20,469 bases of DNA from an uncultured Collinsella sp. GTDB lineage: Bacteria; Actinomycetota; Coriobacteriia; Coriobacteriales; Coriobacteriaceae. The number at the start of each line of letters is the position of its first letter. Position 1 is the stretch's first letter. The DNA is taken from positions 1-20,469 of the forward strand of contig URHQ01000033.1 of the NCBI GenBank assembly GCA_900547655.1, written 5' to 3'. The notes under the pieces are model-generated. The model saw only the letters and a program-made list of their open reading frames with translations. It was not told the origin of the DNA and made no database searches. The position numbers and the translations under genes were made by a program. This document shows positions 14,128 to 20,469 of the stretch, piece after piece.

Positions 14128-14275
14128 GCTAGCAGGTGGAAATTCCAGTCCCAAAGTGACCATCGCCGGCAACGCCTGCACTTCCAGCAACGGAACCCGA
14201 CCATTCAGATCCTCAGCCCCAGTTCGTAGCCAAGCTGCCGTCCACCCCGGATTCCCTGATTGCTACGTGGCGGCA
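14128..14275. other. Gene-free stretch between the ackA terminator and the pta 3' palindrome
   Basis: These 148 nt, in a 348-nt gap between convergent genes, hold no ORF with a ribosome site. No clear promoter or strong hairpin was seen apart from a short TGGAA-A-TTCCA palindrome at 14134-14144. The sequence does not match any RNA family I recognise. Confidence 0.4.
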
Positions 14276-14402
14276 GGGACCCTACAGGGTAAAGCTCTGA
14301 AAATATTCCGCAGGACGCATGAAACCCCCGCCGCACGAAGTGCACAGCGGGGGTTTCATGCATGTCCGAGGACGTTTTCAGAGCTTTACCCTGTAGGGTC
14401 CC
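14276..14402 (-). repeat. Nested palindromic 3'-UTR element downstream of pta (element C)
   Basis: The outer arms are perfect 28-bp inverted repeats (14276-14303 and 14375-14402). An inner perfect 15-bp stem lies at 14317-14331 and 14347-14361, with a terminal GCAC-GAA-GTGC mini-hairpin. On the minus strand it begins 15 nt after the pta stop. Between arm and inner stem, the minus strand reads CGTCCT on the 5' side and CCTGCGGAAT on the 3' side, boxes shared with the elements at 17889-17998 and 18092-18220. It probably terminates or protects the pta transcript. It has no long U-run. Confidence 0.85.
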
Positions 14403-14417
14403 GAGGGGATACGTCAG

Positions 14418-15398
14418 CTACTCAGCCATCTGAGCCTGGACGGCGGTGATGGCTACGACACCCACGATGTCGTCGGCAGAGCAGCCGCGCGAAAGGTCGT
14501 TAACCGGCTTGGCGATGCCCTGCAGGATGGGGCCGTAAGCGTCGGCGCCAGCGAAGCGCTGGACCAGCTTGTAGCCGATGTTGCCGGCCTCGAGGTCGGG
14601 GAATACGAGCACGTTGGCCTTGCCGGCGACAGAGGAGCCGGGAGCCTTGAGCTGGGCGACGGTGGGGACGATAGCGGCGTCGAGCTGCAGGTCGCCATCG
14701 ATGGCGAGTTCGGGAGCCTTCTCCTTGCAGAACTTCACGGCTTCCTGGACCTTCTTGGCGACCTCGCCGCCAGCGGAGCCCATGGTGGAGTAGGAGAGCA
14801 TGGCCACGTGCGGCTCAACGTTGCCCATGAAGGTGGACCAAGAGTGAGCCGAGGCGATGGCGATCTCGGAGAGCTCGTCGGAGGACGGGTTGATGTTGAG
14901 GCCGCAGTCGGCGAAGATCAGCGTGCCGTCGGTGCCGAACTGCGGGGTGTCGGTGCACATCACGAAGAAGGCCGAGACCAGCTTGGTGCCCGGGGCGGTC
15001 TTGAGGATCTGCAACGCGGGGCGCAGGGTGTCGGCGGTGGAGTGGCAGGCGCCGGAGACCAGGCCGTCGGCATCGCCCATCTTGACCATCATGGTGCCAA
15101 AGTAGGTGGCGTCCATCACCTGGGCGCGAGCCTGCTCGATGGTGACACCCTTCTTGGCGCGGAGCTCGGCAAACTTCTGCGCGTACTCCTCGTGCTTCTC
15201 GGCATTGCGCGGGTCGATGACGGTAGCGCCGGGAACGTCGATCTCGTCGGGGTTGCCCAGGATGACGATCTTTGCCAGGCCCTCCTCGATGATCTTGGTG
15301 GCCGCGACGATGGTGCGCGGATCCTCGCCCTCGGGCAGGACGATCGTCTTAAGGTCGGCCTTGGCGGCAGACTTCATACGGTTTAGGAAATCGCTCAT
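14418..15398 (-). CDS. pta: Phosphate acetyltransferase
   Basis: This 326-residue enzyme exchanges CoA for phosphate on acetyl-CoA, giving acetyl phosphate for acetate kinase. The size is that of the short bacterial class without extra N-terminal domains. Typical segments are KTIVLPEGEDPRTI (17-30), DADGLVSGACHSTADTLRPA, GTLIFADCGLNINPS, MLSYSTMGSAGGE, GDLQLDAAIVP, and FPDLEAGNIGYKLVQRFAGA. AAGGAG lies just before the ATG. It converges on the second acetate kinase gene and is divergent from glf, with a TATAAT on each strand in the shared upstream region. A nested palindromic element follows its stop codon. The assignment is secure. Confidence 0.96.
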   Translation of the reverse strand: MSDFLNRMKSAAKADLKTIVLPEGEDPRTIVAATKIIEEGLAKIVILGNPDEIDVPGATVIDPRNAEKHEEYAQKFAELRAKKGVTIEQARAQVMDATYFGTMMVKMGDADGLVSGACHSTADTLRPALQILKTAPGTKLVSAFFVMCTDTPQFGTDGTLIFADCGLNINPSSDELSEIAIASAHSWSTFMGNVEPHVAMLSYSTMGSAGGEVAKKVQEAVKFCKEKAPELAIDGDLQLDAAIVPTVAQLKAPGSSVAGKANVLVFPDLEAGNIGYKLVQRFAGADAYGPILQGIAKPVNDLSRGCSADDIVGVVAITAVQAQMAE

Positions 15399-15450
15399 GT
15401 TACTCCTTACAAGCGTTTCGCTAAGCTCCAGGCGCCCGGCTGTTCACGAA

Positions 15451-15473
15451 TAAACCCGCTGCTAGCGGGTTTA
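15451..15473 (-). promoter_or_regulatory. Perfect hairpin in the pta leader
   Basis: TAAACCCGCT (15451-15460) and AGCGGGTTTA (15464-15473) form a perfect 10-bp stem with a 3-nt loop, 52 nt upstream of the pta start. On the minus strand it ends in GGGTTTATT, so it could act as a weak attenuator or stabilise the leader. A promoter for pta is placed upstream of it. Confidence 0.5.
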
Positions 15474-15525
15474 CCTTTCAATAATGTACGCCGCGGTGCT
15501 TGAGCTTTCCTTGTGTGGCAAGCTC

Positions 15526-15551
15526 ATTATAGGACGCATTAGCGCTATAAT
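15526..15551. promoter_or_regulatory. Face-to-face promoter -10 boxes for pta and glf
   Basis: TATAAT occurs on the plus strand at 15546-15551 (toward glf, about 80 nt from its ATG) and on the minus strand at 15526-15531 (toward pta, about 128 nt from its ATG). Both -35 regions are weak. The two polymerase sites overlap, so firing of one may hinder the other. A TGAGCTT/AAGCTCA inverted repeat (15501-15507 and 15520-15526) adjoins and could be an operator. Confidence 0.5.
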
Positions 15552-15629
15552 CGCTCTGATAAATATGTCTCGAAGAATGTTCGAGAAAAGCCCAGCTAAC
15601 GAGCCCGTGGCTTTTGACAAGGAGTATCG

Positions 15630-16832
15630 ATGCAGATTACCTCAGGCCTGCCTGAAGGCTTTAACGCCGGCGCGTACGACATGATTGTCGTCGGTGCTGG
15701 ATATGCCGGTGCCGTTTGCGCCCGCCGTCTCGCCGAGACCATCGGCTATCGTGTTGCCGTTTTGGAGCGCCGTAGCCACATTGCGGGCAATGCCTATGAC
15801 TGCACTGACGAGGCCGGAATCCTGATCCACGAGTACGGTCCGCATATCTATCACACCTTTAACGAGCGCGTGCACAATTTCCTGTCGCGCTTTACCAAGT
15901 GGACGGATTATCAGCACAAGGTGCTCGCCAACATCAATGGCACCCTTATGCCCGTGCCCTTCAACCATGCGAGTCTCAAGCTCGCCTTTGGTGACGAGCG
16001 CGGCGAGGAGCTGTATCAGAAGCTCGTGGAGACCTTTGGCAAGGATGTCAAGGTGCCCATTATGGAGTTGCGTAAGAAGAACGACCCGGATCTTGCCGAG
16101 GTCGCCGATTACGTCTACGAGAACGTCTTTTTGCATTACACCATGAAGCAGTGGGGCCAGACGCCCGATCAGATCGATCCCTCGATCACCGGCCGCGTTC
16201 CCGTCTTTGTGGGCGATGATGACCGCTACTTCCCGCAAGCTCCCTTCCAGGGCATGCCGCAGGAGGGCTACACGGCGCTCTTTGAGCACATGCTCGACCA
16301 CGACCTGATCGACGTGTTCTGCGACGTGGACGCCCGTGACCTCTTTGAAATCGACGAGACTACCGTCAAGATCGACGGCAAGGTCTATGGTGGCGAGATC
16401 GTCTACACCGGTCCACTCGACGAGCTGTTCAATCTCGATCTGGGCGCGCTACCGTACCGCACGCTCGACATGAAGTTCGAGACGCTCGATATGGACCAGT
16501 TCCAGCCCGTGGGCACCGTCAACTACACCACGAGCGAGGACTACACGCGCATCACCGAGTTCAAGAACATGACCGGTCAGGTCCTGCCCGGCAAGACCAC
16601 CATCATGAAGGAGTACTCCAAGGCCTATACGCCCGGCTCGGGCGAGACGCCGTACTACGCCATTCTTGAGCCCGAGAACCGTGAGCTCTATGAGCGCTAT
16701 CTTGAGCGCGTCCAGAACCTGACGAACTTCCACCCGGTGGGTCGTCTGGCCGAGTATCGTTACTACGATATGGACGCTGTGACCAATTCCGCCCTCGATC
16801 TTTCGGATGAGATTATCGCCTGCCATGCATAA
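15630..16832 (+). CDS. glf: UDP-galactopyranose mutase
   Basis: This 400-residue flavoenzyme interconverts UDP-galactopyranose and UDP-galactofuranose, the donor for galactofuranose-containing surface glycans. The FAD-binding motif is VVGAGYAGAVCARRLAE (20-36), with the ribose-binding Glu in VLERR (44-48). HIAGNAYD, EYGPHIYHTFNE (68-79), TDYQHKVLANINGTLMPVPF and the later MKFETL, GTVNYTT and TRITEFKN segments are typical of bacterial Glf. AAGGAG lies upstream of the ATG. The next gene, a GT2 glycosyltransferase, overlaps its last codons, so the two are translationally linked. Which glycan uses the product cannot be told. Confidence 0.96.
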   Translation: MQITSGLPEGFNAGAYDMIVVGAGYAGAVCARRLAETIGYRVAVLERRSHIAGNAYDCTDEAGILIHEYGPHIYHTFNERVHNFLSRFTKWTDYQHKVLANINGTLMPVPFNHASLKLAFGDERGEELYQKLVETFGKDVKVPIMELRKKNDPDLAEVADYVYENVFLHYTMKQWGQTPDQIDPSITGRVPVFVGDDDRYFPQAPFQGMPQEGYTALFEHMLDHDLIDVFCDVDARDLFEIDETTVKIDGKVYGGEIVYTGPLDELFNLDLGALPYRTLDMKFETLDMDQFQPVGTVNYTTSEDYTRITEFKNMTGQVLPGKTTIMKEYSKAYTPGSGETPYYAILEPENRELYERYLERVQNLTNFHPVGRLAEYRYYDMDAVTNSALDLSDEIIACHA

Positions 16833-17856
16833 AGTCATAACATTCGGTATTCCCTCGTATAACGCCGCCAAGGACATGGACCATTGCATCACCTCCATTT
16901 TGGAGGGGAGCAATTACGCTACCGATATCGAGATTATCGTGGTGGACGACGGCTCCAAGGACGAGACGGCCGCCAAGGCCGACGAGTGGGAGGCACGTTA
17001 TCCCGGTATCATTCGCGCGGTACACCAGGAGAACGGCGGCCACGGTATTGCCGTCCTTTCGGGTCTGCGCGAGGCACAGGGCACCTACTACAAGGTCGTC
17101 GACTCGGACGACTGGCTCGACGCTGCGGCTCTTTCGACTATGCTGTCGATTCTGCGTGGCTTTGAAGAGCGCGATCAGCGCGTTGACCTGTTTATCTCGA
17201 ACTACGTGTACGAGAAGGTTTACGAGGGCACGCATACCGCTATTGGCTACAAATTTGCCCTGCCGCGCAAGAAGATCTTTTCCTGGGATCAGATCGGTCA
17301 TTTCCGCCTGGACCAGAACCTACTCATGCACAGTCTGTGCTATCGCACGGATGTGCTGCGCGAGTCTAACCTTCCCATGCCGCCGCACACGTTCTATGTG
17401 GACAACATCTACGCCTACGTGCCGCTGCCGCGTTGCAAGACCATGTACTACGCCGACATCGACCTCTACCGCTACTTTATCGGTCGCGAAGGCCAGAGCG
17501 TCAACGAGGCAACGATGGTCAAGCGTCTGGACCAGCAGTTCCGTGTTACGCGCATCATGATGGAGTCGTACCACCTGTACAGCGATGTTGAGTCGTCGCG
17601 TCTGCGCTCGTACATGATGGGCTATTTCACCATGATGATGGCGATCTGCTCGGTGCTCACCAAGCTTTCCGAGGAAGATTGCGCCGACGAGCGCCTAAAG
17701 ACGCTGTGGAATGATTTGAAGGCCTACGACGAGCGCATGTATCGTCGTGCCCGCTACGGCGTGGTCGGGTTCTTCACCAATCTGCGCGGACGGGCCGGAG
17801 ACAAAACCACACTCGGCCTATACCGTCTTGCCTCAAAGATCTTCAAATTCAACTAG
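16825..17856 (+). CDS. Family 2 glycosyltransferase
   Basis: This 343-residue GT-A fold glycosyltransferase starts HKVITFGIPSYNAAKDM. It has the nucleotide-sugar motif IIVVDDGSKDET (37-48) and the metal-binding VVDSDDWLDA (91-100), then a divergent C-terminal acceptor region rich in Tyr and Arg. The ATG at 16825 overlaps the glf stop by 8 nt and is preferred; an in-frame ATG at 16807 would add six residues. No strong ribosome site is visible for either, which fits coupling to glf translation. Pairing with glf suggests transfer of galactofuranose or assembly of a Galf-containing polysaccharide, by inference only. It ends in YRLASKIFKFN; a near copy of that ending occurs inverted at 18024-18059. 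Confidence 0.9.
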   Translation: MHKVITFGIPSYNAAKDMDHCITSILEGSNYATDIEIIVVDDGSKDETAAKADEWEARYPGIIRAVHQENGGHGIAVLSGLREAQGTYYKVVDSDDWLDAAALSTMLSILRGFEERDQRVDLFISNYVYEKVYEGTHTAIGYKFALPRKKIFSWDQIGHFRLDQNLLMHSLCYRTDVLRESNLPMPPHTFYVDNIYAYVPLPRCKTMYYADIDLYRYFIGREGQSVNEATMVKRLDQQFRVTRIMMESYHLYSDVESSRLRSYMMGYFTMMMAICSVLTKLSEEDCADERLKTLWNDLKAYDERMYRRARYGVVGFFTNLRGRAGDKTTLGLYRLASKIFKFN

Positions 17857-17888
17857 CTGCTGAGTAATCGCTGCTGATAGGTTGACTG

Positions 17889-17998
17889 GGCCCCTTGGCC
17901 TTTAGTTTGCTACTGCGAACAGTCCTGCTCGCACGGAAAGCACATTAAGTGCTTTCCGGCTCGTGCGGAACTTGTATCAAACTAAAGGCCAAGGGGCC
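17889..17998 (+). repeat. Nested palindromic 3'-UTR element downstream of the GT2 gene (element A)
   Basis: The outer arms are perfect 21-bp inverted repeats (17889-17909 and 17978-17998), starting 32 nt after the glycosyltransferase stop. The inner stem GGAAAGCAC (17935-17943) / GTGCTTTCC (17949-17957) closes an ATTAA loop. Plus-strand boxes lie between arms and inner stem: GTTTGCTACT, ACAGTCCT, and TGCGGAACT on the far side. The same boxes and the CACATTAAGTG loop recur in element B read on the other strand, so A and B are homologous. Likely terminator or RNA-stabilising element. Confidence 0.88.
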
Positions 17999-18023
17999 TC
18001 TGCTATAAGAATCGATTGTCAGG

Positions 18024-18059
18024 TTATTTGAATTTGAAGATCTTCGACGCGCGGTACAC
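18024..18059 (-). pseudogene. Possible 3' remnant of a second GT2 gene, inverted
   Basis: On the minus strand this reads VYRASKIFKFK followed by TAA. It closely matches the end of the upstream glycosyltransferase, YRLASKIFKFN followed by TAG. Seventeen bases are identical (17836-17852 against 18028-18044, inverted). The next codons differ mainly at third positions (TCA/TCG, GCC/GCG, CGT/CGC) plus one codon lost, a pattern that suggests descent from a coding gene. Nothing upstream resembles the rest of a glycosyltransferase. It could alternatively be just an outer arm of the palindromic region. Confidence 0.45.
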
Positions 18060-18091
18060 AGGGGCCTGGGCTGAAAAAATATTAGTTGGTA

Positions 18092-18220
18092 GTCGGTCGG
18101 AGGCGGGCGGGCATTACGTTTGTCGCGAGTTCCGCATGCAAAGAAGGCCACTTAATGTGGCCTTCGTCTTGCATAGGACTGTAGAGCAGCAAACGTAACG
18201 CCCGCCCGTCTCCGACCGAC
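18092..18220 (-). repeat. Nested palindromic 3'-UTR element downstream of the P1 peptidase (element B)
   Basis: The outer 31-nt arms (18092-18122 and 18190-18220) are inverted with two mismatches. On the minus strand the element begins 12 nt after the peptidase stop. Inner stems are ATGCAA/TTGCAT (18136-18141, 18169-18174) and AAGGCCAC/GTGGCCTT (18144-18151, 18157-18164) around a TTAAT loop. Read on the minus strand it shows GTTTGCTGCT, ACAGTCCT, the CACATTAAGTG loop and TGCGGAACT in the same order as element A. Confidence 0.88.
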
Positions 18221-18232
18221 GGTCGAGTGAGA

Positions 18233-19234
18233 TTACTTCGCGGCGCCGGGGATGCCGTGGGAGGTTTTGGCGGTTTTGGCTCCGTTTACGATGGCGGTCT
18301 GTAGGGCCCTTACGGCGAGCATGCCCAGCAGGTCTAGGGGTACGGCGGCGCTTGCCTGGGCGCCTAGTTTGCCGCTGGCGAGGGTGTAGATGGTGTCGCC
18401 GTCGTTGGTGGTGTGCGTGGGACGGATGGCGTGTGCGTAGGCGTCTGCGGCCATCTGGGAGACCTTGGTGGCTTGTGCCTTAGTGAGTTCCACGTTGGTG
18501 ACGATGCAGCTGATGGTGGTGTTGGTGCGGTCGAGCGGCATCTGCATGGATCCGGCGGCGGCAAAGGCTGCGAGTTCCATGTCGACGATCTGGTCGCTAT
18601 CGGCCGCGGCGCGCATACCGGCGACCCACTCGCCGGTGAAGGGGTCGACAACGTTGCCGCAGGCGTTGACCGAGACCACGGCGCCCACCTTGATGGGGCC
18701 GAGCGCCACGGCGGCAGCGCCAAGGCCGGCCTTCATGCAGGTGGCGGACCCCATGAGCTTGCCTACAGTGGCGCCGGTGCCGGCGCCTACGTTGCCCTGC
18801 TCGAGCGTGGTGGGGGTGTTGTCGAGTGCTTCGCGCACGGCGGCAATGCCGGCCTCAATGTCGGGGCGCACGGTGGGGTCGCCAAAGGCAAGGTCGAAGA
18901 TACAGCTGGAGCACACGATAGGCACCTGCGTGGGGCCGACGGGAAGGCCGATGCTGCGGCTCTCAAGCTCGCGAGCGACGCCGCTTGCAGCTTCGAGGCC
19001 AAAGGCCGATCCACCCGAAAGGCAGACGGCGTGGACCTTGTCGACGGTGTTCTCAGGTCGCAGCAGGTCGGTTTCGCGCGATGCTGGAGCACCGCCGCGA
19101 ACGTCAACGCCGCCGGTGGCGCCCTCGGGTGCCACGATTACGGTGCAACCGGTGCCGGCCTCCTCGTCCGTATAGTTGCCATAGCAAAAGCCATCGACAT
19201 CGCAGACGTCAATGGCTTCGAGCAGCGTGTCCAT
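18233..19234 (-). CDS. P1 family peptidase (DmpA/NylC-like, S58)
   Basis: This 333-residue protein belongs to the P1 (DmpA, MEROPS S58) family, self-processing N-terminal-nucleophile hydrolases that act on amino-terminal peptide or amide bonds. Family hallmarks are VHAVCLSGGSAFGLEAA (68-84), NVGAGTGATVGKLMG, and VVSVNACGNVVDP. Near the C-terminus, NDGDTIYTLASGK (277-289) resembles the segment where NylC-type members cleave to free a nucleophilic Thr, which would be Thr281; this is from memory of the family. The ATG at 19234 has AGGAG 5 nt upstream. The open frame continues upstream to 19477 but only as a shadow of maf. The substrate is unknown. Confidence 0.9.
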   Translation of the reverse strand: MDTLLEAIDVCDVDGFCYGNYTDEEAGTGCTVIVAPEGATGGVDVRGGAPASRETDLLRPENTVDKVHAVCLSGGSAFGLEAASGVARELESRSIGLPVGPTQVPIVCSSCIFDLAFGDPTVRPDIEAGIAAVREALDNTPTTLEQGNVGAGTGATVGKLMGSATCMKAGLGAAAVALGPIKVGAVVSVNACGNVVDPFTGEWVAGMRAAADSDQIVDMELAAFAAAGSMQMPLDRTNTTISCIVTNVELTKAQATKVSQMAADAYAHAIRPTHTTNDGDTIYTLASGKLGAQASAAVPLDLLGMLAVRALQTAIVNGAKTAKTSHGIPGAAK

Positions 19235-19256
19235 ATTTTCTCCTATCGGTTTTCCG

Positions 19257-19273
19257 CCGGGCCTTATGCCCGG
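19257..19273 (-). promoter_or_regulatory. Small hairpin in the P1 peptidase leader
   Basis: CCGGGC (19257-19262) and GCCCGG (19268-19273) form a perfect 6-bp stem with a 5-nt loop, a few bases upstream of the AGGAG ribosome site. It might modulate translation; no U-run follows. Confidence 0.35.
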
Positions 19274-19303
19274 TCGGGATCCGTACGGTACTCCAAAATT
19301 GTA

Positions 19304-19326
19304 GGCGCTGGGGGATACCCAGCGCC
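19304..19326 (-). terminator. Hairpin terminator after maf
   Basis: GGCGCTGGG (19304-19312) pairs perfectly with CCCAGCGCC (19318-19326), 8 nt after the maf stop on the minus strand. AATTTT follows a few bases later. It separates maf from the P1 peptidase gene. Confidence 0.7.
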
Positions 19327-19334
19327 AGATGCAA

Positions 19335-19916
19335 TTACGAGAGTTTTTGAATCGCGCGCGCGACGCGGGCGATGGGTAGGCCCACCACGTTATAGAAGTC
19401 GCCCGAAATATCGTGCACGAGCATGCGTCCTCCTGTGCCCTGAATGCCGTAGGCGCCGGCCTTATCCATGGGCTCACCCGAGGCGACGTAGCGCTCGATT
19501 TGCTCGTCGGTGAGCTCGTAGAACGTCACGTCGGTCACATCGACAAAGGACAGGCTCTCGGCGGCATGCGGGGCTGTAGCGTCGCCGGCTTTAACGATGC
19601 AGACGCCGGTTGCGACCTGGTGCGTGCGGCCCGAAAGCTCACGGAGCATGGTGCGCGCCTCGTCCTCGGTTGCCGGCTTGCCCAGAATCTTGCCGTCAAA
19701 GGTGACGATGGTGTCGGCCGCGACCGTCAGCTCATTGGGCTCGGCATACTCGGCAGCAACGGCAGCCGCCTTGGCGCGTGCCAAGCGCTCGACAAGCGTG
19801 AGCGGGGCCTCGCCATCAAAGGGCGTTTCGTCGATATCCGCGGGAATCACGCGAATGTTGTAGCCTGCCTCGCGCATCAGCTCTATGCGGCGCGGCGATT
19901 GCGAAGCCAAAATCAT
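19335..19916 (-). CDS. maf: Maf-like nucleoside triphosphate pyrophosphatase
   Basis: This 193-residue house-cleaning pyrophosphatase hydrolyses non-canonical or modified nucleoside triphosphates to monophosphates. The start ILASQSPRRIELM (2-14) has the SxSPRR phosphate-binding motif. TVAADTIVTFDGKILGKP (64-81) carries the catalytic Asp68, and MDKAGAYGIQGTGG is the conserved late motif. Its ATG overlaps the stop of the upstream DJ-1/PfpI gene as ATGA, so the two are translationally coupled. No separate ribosome site is needed. Length and motifs are complete. Confidence 0.95.
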   Translation of the reverse strand: MILASQSPRRIELMREAGYNIRVIPADIDETPFDGEAPLTLVERLARAKAAAVAAEYAEPNELTVAADTIVTFDGKILGKPATEDEARTMLRELSGRTHQVATGVCIVKAGDATAPHAAESLSFVDVTDVTFYELTDEQIERYVASGEPMDKAGAYGIQGTGGRMLVHDISGDFYNVVGLPIARVARAIQKLS

Positions 19917-20467
19917 AGTTGGATGCCCTCGGCGACCTTCTCGACGGCCTTGTCGCCGGCGAGCGTGCGCAGCAGCTCCAATGCAAAGGGGAGTGACTGT
20001 GCCATGCCGCTGGCAGTGATGATGTTGCCGTCTTGCGTGACCTTCTCGCCGGTATAGACGCCTTCGGGGAAGCTTTTCTCAAAGCCAGGGAAGCACGTGG
20101 CGTGGCGCCCCTCGAGCAGGTCGAGCTCGCCCAGGATAAACGGGGCGGCGCAGATGGCGGCGACGTGCTTGGTTGCGGCGAACTCGCAGACTACGTCGCA
20201 GACGCGTTGATCTGCGCGCAGGTTGGTGGCACCTGGCAGGCCGCCGGGCAGCACGACGCAGTCGTACTCGTCAAAGTTGATCTCATCAAAGAGCGCATCG
20301 CAGGTCACGGGGATCTGCAGCGAGCTTACGACCTCGCGCGTGGGCATGATCGAGACGAGCGTGGCACGCACGCCGCCGCGACGCATGACATCGACCATGG
20401 TCAAGCATTCAATAGTTTCAAAGCCATCGGCGGCGTGCGTGCCACGCTCGTCTCGATCATGCCCACG
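19913..20467 (-). CDS. DJ-1/PfpI family protein, 5' end missing or rearranged
   Basis: About 170 residues of a DJ-1/PfpI fold protein, the family that includes protein deglycase/chaperone DJ-1 (YajL) and related cysteine hydrolases. The nucleophile-elbow Cys is in VAAICAAPFILGE (codon 20150-20152). VVLPGGLPGA and ITASGMAQSLPFALELL are typical. The N-terminal ADGFETIECLTMVDVMRRGG (to about 20434) matches the family, so a TTG start at 20404 is unlikely and the gene extends upstream. From 20428 to the edge, however, the DNA is an inverted copy of the gene's own 20337-20378 segment, so the first residues shown there (such as RGHDRDERGT) are probably not the true N-terminus. Its stop overlaps the maf start (ATGA). 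Confidence 0.85.
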   Translation of the reverse strand, partial: RGHDRDERGTHAADGFETIECLTMVDVMRRGGVRATLVSIMPTREVVSSLQIPVTCDALFDEINFDEYDCVVLPGGLPGATNLRADQRVCDVVCEFAATKHVAAICAAPFILGELDLLEGRHATCFPGFEKSFPEGVYTGEKVTQDGNIITASGMAQSLPFALELLRTLAGDKAVEKVAEGIQL

Positions 20468-20469
20468 CG
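20337..20469. repeat. Perfect 42-bp inverted repeat at the window edge
   Basis: Bases 20337-20378 reappear exactly, inverted, at 20428-20469, separated by 49 nt. The left arm is coding sequence of the DJ-1/PfpI gene (RRGGVRATLVSIMPT on the minus strand). The right arm ends at the last base, so the true length may be greater. A fold-back chimera or assembly error at a contig end is the simplest explanation; a real invertible segment is the alternative. Confidence 0.9.

Noticed and set aside
14128..14275. Riboswitch or structured ncRNA between ackA and pta
   Set aside because: Only short, weak inverted repeats were found by eye, and it lies at the 3' ends of convergent genes, where a riboswitch would control nothing.
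14276..18220. Integron attC sites
   Set aside because: The palindromes have long perfectly paired arms and lack the RYYYAAC/GTTRRRY core sites; no integrase gene is present and genes are not arranged as cassettes.
19235..19477. N-terminal extension of the P1 peptidase to 19477
   Set aside because: The extension lies inside maf in another frame and crosses the maf terminator; the ATG at 19234 has an AGGAG site and begins with the usual family start.
18413..19513. 366-residue open frame on the plus strand across the P1 peptidase and maf
   Set aside because: Antisense to two genes with clear family motifs and spans the intergenic terminator.
20337..20469. Terminal inverted repeat of an insertion sequence
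   Set aside because: Only 49 nt lie between the arms, with no room for a transposase, and one arm is ordinary coding sequence of the DJ-1/PfpI gene.

Overview
The window looks like a chromosomal segment of a gut Coriobacteriia species, most probably Collinsella or a close relative. This rests on GC-rich codon use, the gene repertoire (mixed-acid acetate module, ECF transporter, sortase-anchored C69 dipeptidase, Glf plus GT2) and the style of its intergenic palindromes. The genus is inferred, not proven. Both ends cut through genes, so this is probably a whole contig or a slice of one. No rRNA, tRNA, CRISPR array or transposase gene was seen.

Layout. 1-1510 (minus): an ECF-type transporter operon. 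A 22-codon leader peptide with three consecutive Trp codons and an intrinsic terminator precede an ECF S component; a truncated ECF ATPase follows after a palindrome-rich gap. This is a classic tryptophan attenuator and points to tryptophan, or a tryptophan-related compound, as the substrate. 1640-3780 (minus): a secreted, LPTTG-anchored C69 dipeptidase with its own promoter and terminator. 3865-4954 (minus): a diacylglycerol/lipid-kinase family protein with a translationally coupled 30-residue membrane peptide. 5053-9216 (plus): ribonuclease D, a membrane zinc peptidase, exonuclease VII (xseA, xseB) and a HIT protein. 9258-11428 (plus): a LysR regulator and an MFS exporter, visibly less GC-rich than their surroundings.

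11549-15398: the acetate module. Two tandem acetate kinase genes of equal length lie on the plus strand and converge on phosphate acetyltransferase on the minus strand. Together they turn acetyl-CoA into acetate and ATP. The first kinase copy has changes at two positions that are normally conserved in the active site. 15630-17856 (plus): UDP-galactopyranose mutase overlapping a GT2 glycosyltransferase, suggesting a galactofuranose-containing surface glycan. 18233-20469 (minus): a P1-family peptidase, Maf, and a DJ-1/PfpI protein whose 5' end is replaced by a 42-bp inverted repeat running to the window edge.

The most striking unexplained structure is a family of nested palindromes placed 12-32 nt after stop codons (after the GT2 gene, the P1 peptidase and pta). 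Each has long outer arms of unrelated sequence, an inner hairpin, and conserved boxes (GTCCT on the 5' side, TGCGGAA on the 3' side) that always read in the sense of the upstream gene. A differently boxed element of similar shape follows the ECF S gene.
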